From: Siphonodentalium dalli
Taxonomy: Eukaryota; Mollusca; Scaphopoda; Gadilida; Siphonodentaliidae
NCBI GenBank assembly: GCA_032622095.1
Contig: CP136063.1
Location: 119,864,723 to 119,928,722 of the forward strand
Reading direction: 5' to 3'
DNA length: 64,000 nt
Shown here in pieces: positions 57,590 through 64,000 of this stretch (position 1 is the first letter of the stretch; each line of letters opens with the position of its first letter). Under the pieces are notes generated by a model. It had not been told where the DNA came from and did no database searches. It saw nothing but the letters and a program-made list of their open reading frames with translations. The translations under genes were made by a program, and so were the position numbers.

Positions 57590-58640
57590 TGAACGTGGCG
57601 ACAAGGTGTCTCGCCCCTAGATCATGCCATGAATCTCTACTCCAGCTACTGCGACATTTTGTTATGTTGTGACATGGAATTCTATTAGTTTATAACATTG
57701 CAAAAACAGTGCAGGTAATATAGTTCTTAGTAAATGTCCATTCCTTAATAATGAAATCACTGTAGGTGAAATTCCAAAGCTCCAACATATTTTATATATG
57801 CCTAATAATATGATTTTGAGGGCGATACTATTTCTGACTATGGTTTTCTTACCATATAATGTAAAGGCGACCGCGAGTGGCCATGCAGTGTCGCTGATAT
57901 GCAACTAGCGAGGGTCGCATATACTCTGAACGTTATACATCTATACCAACAACTGGGTGTCCAGTGCACATTTATACATCCAGCGCAATTCATCTAATTC
58001 TTGAAATCATAAGGTGTGGGGTGTGGTTTGAACCATGAATACATCTTTAGGTAGCTCTCGTGTGCCACTGTCGCTTCTATATATATATATATCAATATGT
58101 TGCGTGATGTTTTGATCCATGCCTCTTATTAAACTGCACCGGAACCGATCGCAGACGAGGCTACTATAAATATCACGTGGTTGGAGTTTATTGGCGCTTA
58201 TCGTCGTCTATATAAGCCGCCAGGGGGGCTGCAAATGGATCGGTTTTGTCCAAAAGGGTGCAGTTGGCACATACATTATGTTAACATAAGCCGTAAAGCT
58301 ATGGCAAGGTTGCAGCTCTATATAATGTCGAGTTTTGTACCACATACAGGTAGCCAGATTAGTGTATCTGTGTGTCCTTTATACGTCCACTATATTGATT
58401 TCCGGTTGAATTGAACCTTCTTGTAAAACGGACAACATCACGGTATGCTCCCCCCCCCCCCCTTTGGTTGAAATTTTCCAACTGGTGCCACAAGCTTTCC
58501 AACTTAGATGATTCCAGCCTAACACCCTAACACCCTAAACAGTCCACAATGTTACCGAAAGTACCAAACCATTCGACTTTTGGTCTTTAAAAAACACTAT
58601 GCCTATACTGGCTGGAAAATCTGCCATGCAGAATTAATTC
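57590..58640. repeat. AGGGACGTGGC-family fragments
   Basis: A terminus-like GAACGTGGCGACAAGGTGTC lies at 57,588. A C12 run with TTGGTTGAAATTTTCCAACT follows at 58,448-58,485. It continues beyond the Tc1 element to a right terminus, CTGTCGCTACGTCCCT, at about 59,861-59,876. Confidence 0.45.
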
Positions 58641-59797
58641 AACATAAACACATCAAAAATAGAAAGTCCCCCCTAATATAATATGTAATATGTTCGGAGA
58701 TATTGGGTGGATTGTGATGAAACTTTTCACAAATGCTTATTGGACCTAGAGACACAATCCGTGCGAAGGACGGCCACGTGCGTGGTGTTACGGCTGACTG
58801 CGCATCGATTGAATGGGAGTGGGGTAGATTTTAAAAATGCCAAAACAAGATAACAATGAGATATTATTCAATGAATCAATATTGCGCGTAGCCATCGTGT
58901 TGCGTGATAACATGCTGGCATCGGCATAGCATGCTGTTGATGGGAGGGGCGATTCTACGTTTTAGAATGTTCTTCCATTCGTCCTCCAACAGACAGTGCA
59001 TGTCACCGAGCATGGTGTGGTCATTGACACGGTGATAAACAGCTTTCTTCCGTTGGCCCCATAAATGTTATGGGCTCCTACATTCAGATTCCCATTAACA
59101 GGAACGAGGTTAGTCTTTTGTGTGGTGCTGATACATACCACTTCTGAACGTCATCCTACGCAATGTAGCGTTTGTTAAATAACGATCTTGTCTAGCGGTT
59201 GTAACCCTCAGTCTTCCAGTTCTGGGTCGATCTGCGATATTGCCAATCTGTTGGTTTCACTGTCTTAAATTCCGTATGGGTTTTTGACATTACCCCATGC
59301 GGCGGGCAACATGTTTATGGAGAAATTCATCCCCAAAAGGCCAATAGCTATGGCTCTGTTTTGGGCTGGTATTCGACCTATCACTGGTTGATTTCAACAT
59401 TCCCAGCTAAAGGGGTATGGAATGGCTGAATGGAATGAGTGTGGGCCGGGTATACTGTTCCCATTCGGCAAAGCTATGCTCTAAAGCATGCAGGGGGACT
59501 CACGACATCATTTTCTTACAAAAAACTACAGGCAGTACACAATGTGTAATTAAGGAAACAATACTGTGACCGAGATCACTCTACCAGTGTGTTTGTCATT
59601 TTTGAAAAGCACCCCTCCTCCAATCAACTCGTGCTCAGTCGTCCGTAACACCTCTTACATGGCTGTCCTTTGAACGAACTGTGTCTCTAGCTCCAGTAAT
59701 CATTTGTTGAAAGTTTAACCAAAATCCAACCAATATCTCCGAAAATATTACACATTATATTAGGGGGGGACTTGCTTTTTTTTATGTGTTTATTTTG
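58641..59797 (-). mobile_element. Deletion-derivative Tc1-like transposon with long TIRs
   Basis: Inverted ends include AAGTCCCCCCTAATATAAT (58,664 onward) and its complement ending at 59,773. The inverted repeats extend about 190 bp inward (CTAGAGACACA..., GGTGTTACGG...). Outward they include AAACACAT-A-rich text, so the outer limit is uncertain by about 20 bp. The interior carries a broken Tc1 transposase on the minus strand. It sits inside an AGGGACGTGGC-family repeat. Confidence 0.75.
58876..59390 (-). pseudogene. Tc1-like transposase lacking the catalytic core
   Basis: On the minus strand the N-terminal DNA-binding part is readable: a degraded AIGLLGMNFS helix-turn-helix start near 59,340, then DRPRTGRLRVTTARQDRYL (about 59,234-59,178), the second HTH/GRPR-type hook. 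About 150-200 bp later the extreme C-terminus appears: DEWKNILKRRIAPPINSMLC and RCQHVITQHDGYAQY then stop (about 58,967-58,876). The D-D-E catalytic region, about 130-150 residues, is mostly deleted, and stops and frameshifts occur. The element could only have moved with transposase supplied elsewhere. Confidence 0.75.
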
Positions 59798-59876
59798 GTT
59801 CGAAATTTCCAACTATTCGAAATTTATACCAAAGTCGTGAGCGCGACACCCCACTCCTGTCGCTACGTCCCTGGTA

Positions 59877-60740
59877 TGTCGGATCACATAATGGTGTTCC
59901 TGTTCCGCGCTTCACAAGCTTCAATACTCGAATCGGCTAATGACATCATTTCAATCGAATTGTGGGAATATTTGATGGGTCCTATAACGATGAGCATTAT
60001 GATTCCCACTCTGCCAGTATTGATTCTCTCATATAGGGATTTAGATTGCGTGTATAGTTAATGGACAGTTCAGTACTTTCGTCATCTCCGAAGCTAGACT
60101 GAATGACATATTATAAAAAAAGTATGTTCAAAATTTGACTTCGGGAGAAGTTAAAACAATGGTAGACATATTGACTGAAAGCATGCACTAAGAAATTACG
60201 CATACAACAATTGGGTGTTGATGACATGGACGGGGTAGAGGAGGTAGATTTCCTTCTGTCATCCACGAAGGAGGGAAAAGGCTGGCAGAAAATGTCCTTC
60301 TAGGACCCACAGAATGGGTTAAATTCCAGAAATATGACAACAAAAGTAACTTTTATATTGTTGAAAAGTGATATAAATATTCATTTACACATTTGAGTAT
60401 GACCTTGATCCATGGAAATGTGTTAAATATTCTGTTTTGAAAGAAAACAAATTATCACTTTTAATATTTACTAGATTGTTGTTGCTTGCTTTAAGGGTTT
60501 AGTCGGGTCCGATTCGTCATGCTTGACTAAACTGTGTCGCAGTTAATATGATCTAAGATTTTCAAAAGAATGTGTCACAGTAACACAGTCCCATATGTTG
60601 TGACGGCGAAACGGATATATAATGTGGAACCGGTCATTCGCTAACAATTTCTTTACTAAATGGATTCTTGTATATTGTGGAACCGTTCATTCTTTACCTA
60701 TTTCTTTACTAAATTGATATACAAGTATACATTAGCATCC
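59877..60740. other. No gene recognised
   Basis: Two direct repeats of ATTGTGGAACCGnTCATTC-like text (60,622 and 60,674). Open frames lack motifs. Confidence 0.35.
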
Positions 60741-60744
60741 TCGG

Positions 60745-60940
60745 GAGGGATGTTCAGGAAATATAAACATATATACGACAGACAAAACACGTGCCGAATT
60801 CGGATTAAGGATCCCTATATATGCATTGGTGAGGAATGTTAAGATAATAAGTTCAACAAATGGCCTGGCCGTTTGTTGAACTTATACTCTTAATATTTTC
60901 AAGGAGTACGACTCGCCAATTAGTATACTTAAGAAATTGA
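60745..60940. repeat. Dispersed repeat, copy 2 (pair with 30,800-31,010)
   Basis: Same ordered phrases as copy 1. It includes a hairpin AAGTTCAACAAA and TTTGTTGAACTT around 60,851-60,886. Confidence 0.55.
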
Positions 60941-63394
60941 TAATATGCGACGGTGTTACCCATTTCTCAACTGCTGCTTTTATAGTTTGAATATATACAT
61001 GTAGCATATGTAGCTAACTGTTGTGTCATTGCGTTATATAATGGCTTATTGAATTCTAAAGACTATCAGACTCTTCGCTCAGCTACAGGCCATGTATCAC
61101 ACTTTTAATCTTTTAAAATGTTTAAAAACGCATGCTGATTCGACCTTACCTAAACACACACAAGGCTCGTCCTCACTGGCCAGTAACATATGTTCTGTTC
61201 CCTTGCATATGGTAACGTCGTTTTTGTGGTATACAATTCTAGATTATACCACACAAAAACGGGATACAATATGACAATCATTGCGATCCGGCCGGCGTCT
61301 CAAACTTTCAGAACGCCTATAATTAAAACCATGGGGGATTTGGCAAAAACCACGAAAAAGCGAATAAATATGTCATTATGTATATTTAGAGCCCAAACCT
61401 CCATGTGGTTTGAATGTAGAGACTATACGATTCACATATACGTTTGAACGATATATGCGGTGTTGAATAGCGAGGCAGCTGCTCATTGTTGATCCCATCA
61501 GACGGTCCACATTCCATCAAGATACAACAACATTTCTTCAAAATACGATTTAGTTATCGGAATCGATTTATTGCAATAAAATAATGCTAACCACTGTCAA
61601 CTATGGTATCAGATTTCCCAAAACTTGTTATTTATCAACATTTGTTCAACAAAATATGGCCGAATTATCACCAAAGTATCACGAAATTTGACCGTATTAC
61701 CACTTGATTTTAGAGTTATCCATCTTCATCAGCAATTTTGTCCGAGACCCTCCGTTTGTCCACGTGTTTCTGGGCCACATATTATTACGCGTCTCGAGAA
61801 ATAACAAACTTCAAAAATCGATATCTGATCACTCTGATGGGTGGGTTCCTCGACTCGAATCAAATATTTTTTTACCCCCGAAGCCAAAGAAATAGTAATT
61901 TAGGAGCGTCTGATCGGATTGAGTACCTTAAGTCTAAGAATTACATCCGTCCGACTCATTCATATTACGTATGTGCTCTGATTTTCTCTTGAAATTTCTC
62001 ATGTTCCACAACATAGCATTTAAACTCTAAACATTCTCAAATTGATTCCCCGTATATAACCTTTGATCACAGCGTTGCTGTGTGATTGTATACGATATTC
62101 AGAGCAAAGACAATACTCATTTAATGGCACAAATGTCCTATTTATCGTATTATTTACCCTTCATCATTGGTGGCTTTTAATGATTATAAGATGCCGCGAA
62201 TCTTTTCTATATGATGCCATCTCATTTATCGAAGAGTGTTGGAAATATATATAGCGGCAATTATGGAGACGGTTGGGTAAATAATTATGCATATTATTCG
62301 GTTATCACCCACTCGTATAATTCTCCATCAGGTGGCGTAAAAAAAATGGTGTGTGGGGGGGGGGGTCGGGTAGCTTGTGCAACATTTTATGCGGGTTTCA
62401 ATGTTTCTGAATGAACGTTTGCAGGAGGAGCCTGTCTAGAAAATTCTTAATCGATTATAAAGATGGAAATTAACCTTGGTTGACAGTTGTATTTCGGATC
62501 AATCGGAGCGTTGGGACAGCTGGCACACCCGAAACCAGCAACTTTGGCTTATTTTTTTTTATGATCGTAGGCACTGTCACAATGAAATGTATACTTGAAA
62601 TAATGGGCGACGGAAGCCAGTCTATAAAAACAATTCACCCAGAAACAGCATATCTTCTTTCATACATGCACAACGATGGTTTTGTCGGTCTAACATTTCG
62701 CCATTAAACCCTCTTGAGAGAGTATAGGTAGTTGAGACATCTACGTAATTAGGAACGAGAGATAAGATATGTCGATAAATACACGGAATATCTATCTACA
62801 GTCTTATTTTCTCCGAAAAAAGTTACCGTTAACATAGAATATTTCCAGCTGTTTTCTATTTTTCACACAGAAGTAAAACATGCAGTTTATTGTTCCACGT
62901 TGAAGAATAAATTACCAAAATGCTAAAACTTGAATAACTAAGTATTTATATAGCATTCAAAGTCCGTATAAGAATTTTTAATGAATGCGTCAGCTGAATG
63001 CGTCGTCATATTTTTATGTCTGCAGGGAACAACGGAATTGTTATCGAACCGTCGTTTAAAGGCACGGGCGGCGTTCGTTGCAAAAATATTCATATTTGTT
63101 CAAATCGCCATCAACAGAAGGAATATTAAAATATATATAGTTTTGCTCATATGCCAAACATAATCAGCGCGTAAATAGTATATTGTCGTCAGGACGTACG
63201 TAAAGAAGAACCTGCTCGTGTTACAGAAGTTTGCTTCTGTTTACGTAACACAGCGCAATTCTATTGGTTATCACACACAAATTATATAAATGCTATTTAT
63301 TATTTCCATATAAGGAAAACCGTAACAAATAACGCTCTTTATGTTTACCATATACGGATCTAAACAAAAGCCAGGTTCTGTAACGTTTTTCTGT
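60941..63394. other. No gene recognised
   Basis: Short motif-free frames. A G9 run at about 62,357. A hairpin-like GTGTTACAGAAG...CTTCTG...GTAACAC near 63,219-63,250. ACGCTCTTTATGTTTACC at 63,331. Confidence 0.35.
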
Positions 63395-63429
63395 TTACCC
63401 ATACAATAGTATGGTAAGCATATTGTCGT

Positions 63430-63640
63430 TGTCCGGATTGACCACCCGTCGTTCGTCCGTCTGTCTGTATATCTGTCTGTATGTCTGTCTGTCTGTCTGT
63501 CCGTCTGTCCGTAGACACTTTACGCATAATGCGATAACTGAAACATTTTCTATGAGACCAAATTTGGTATTTGAGTTTCTCAGCCCAAAATACAGATCGA
63601 GATCGAATGTGGGTTCGATCCGACTATTTTTAACTGAGTT
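63430..63640 (+). repeat. (GTCT)n-linked Helitron-type core
   Basis: A GTCT/GTCC microsatellite followed by GATAACTGAAAC and ATGAGACCAAATTTGGTAT, the order seen after the GTCT tract in the Helitrons at 24.2 and 34.1 kb. Neither TC nor CTAG terminus was found. Confidence 0.5.
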
Positions 63641-63819
63641 ATGGCCCTTTTTCGAAAAAATATTCAATCTTTAAAAAAAAAGTTTAGATTGATTTCCTTG
63701 CTCAATTTAACAAACAAACAAAACTATTTAAAAATACATAATAATTTTTTTTTTATATATATATAATCAAAAACAATTTTTTTTTTAAGTTAACAAAATT
63801 TGAAAAACTAACACCATTA

Positions 63820-63945
63820 TAACTCTGCCAAGGGTACCCCGAGTCACCACACCAAATTTGTTTATATCGGTCAAAAATCTTGTGTTATGTACTGGTAAAT
63901 TTGTTTGGAGCGACATTAAATCCAATTCATCAATTCCATCCCATG
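63820..63945 (+). repeat. SINE/LINE-type 3' tail fragment
   Basis: GGAGCGACATTAAATCCAAT at about 63,907-63,926 matches the tail of the SINE at 4014-4256. The tRNA-like head is absent. Confidence 0.5.
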
Positions 63946-64000
63946 CCTTTGGACTACTTAGCTATTGATAAGGCTATATTATTTTCCGATGTCTCTTATG

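Noticed and set aside
62480-62707. 75-codon frame with hydrophobic start
   Set aside because: No recognised motif, splice context or repeat relation, so it is likely random.

Overview
The window is eukaryotic, AT-rich and dominated by transposable elements. It looks like a marine invertebrate, probably a lophotrochozoan and plausibly a mollusc. This rests on a tRNA-derived SINE with a GCGACATTAAA-type tail, abundant non-LTR, DIRS and Helitron elements, and an intron-bearing Shaw/Kv3-type potassium channel exon. The taxon is an inference. No bacterial genes, rRNA or stand-alone tRNA were seen.

Layout. 0-5 kb: a decayed LINE reverse transcriptase, then a decayed DIRS-like tyrosine-recombinase retrotransposon split by a SINE. 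5.5-8.1 kb: a minisatellite into which a 5'-truncated LINE inserted, with a clean target-site duplication. 8.5-11.5 kb: an antisense LINE remnant, then nested terminal-inverted-repeat (TIR) elements. 11.9-19.2 kb: hairpin elements, a head-to-tail run of small Helitrons on the minus strand, and a 3.4-kb repeat (called C here) inserted into another repeat whose empty-site copy lies just upstream. 19.6-21.7 kb: a 2.1-kb element with 500-600 bp inverted arms around exon-like ORFs of unknown function, one Arg/Gly-rich. 21.9-23 kb: a LINE interrupted by a CT microsatellite. 24.2-25.5 kb: two more Helitrons joined head to tail. 27.7-31.5 kb: tandem repeats, an antisense LINE end, a MITE-like element and microsatellites. 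33.0-35.0 kb: a plus-strand Helitron run. 35.0-36.4 kb: a 22-bp minisatellite. 37.5-41.1 kb: the inverted second copy of C, carrying a later LINE insertion. 42.5-43.3 and 44.9-48.0 kb: LINE remnants, the second an almost whole insertion with an internal deletion. 48.3-50.7 kb: further copies of the GCCATCTTGGAT repeat family. 51.7-52.0 kb: first coding exon of the Kv3/Shaw-like channel, the only convincing host gene. 54.9-64 kb: a foldback MITE, a deletion-derived Tc1 element and sparse repeats.

The elements do not form a pathway. The most notable structures are the Helitron runs. Their CTAG 3' ends abut the TC 5' ends of the next unit, as expected of rolling-circle transposition, and no Helitron Rep/helicase gene is present here. 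The other notable structure is the long-arm inverted-repeat element with unrecognised exons. Most long open frames in the Helitron arrays arise because the repeats are stop-poor, not because they encode proteins.
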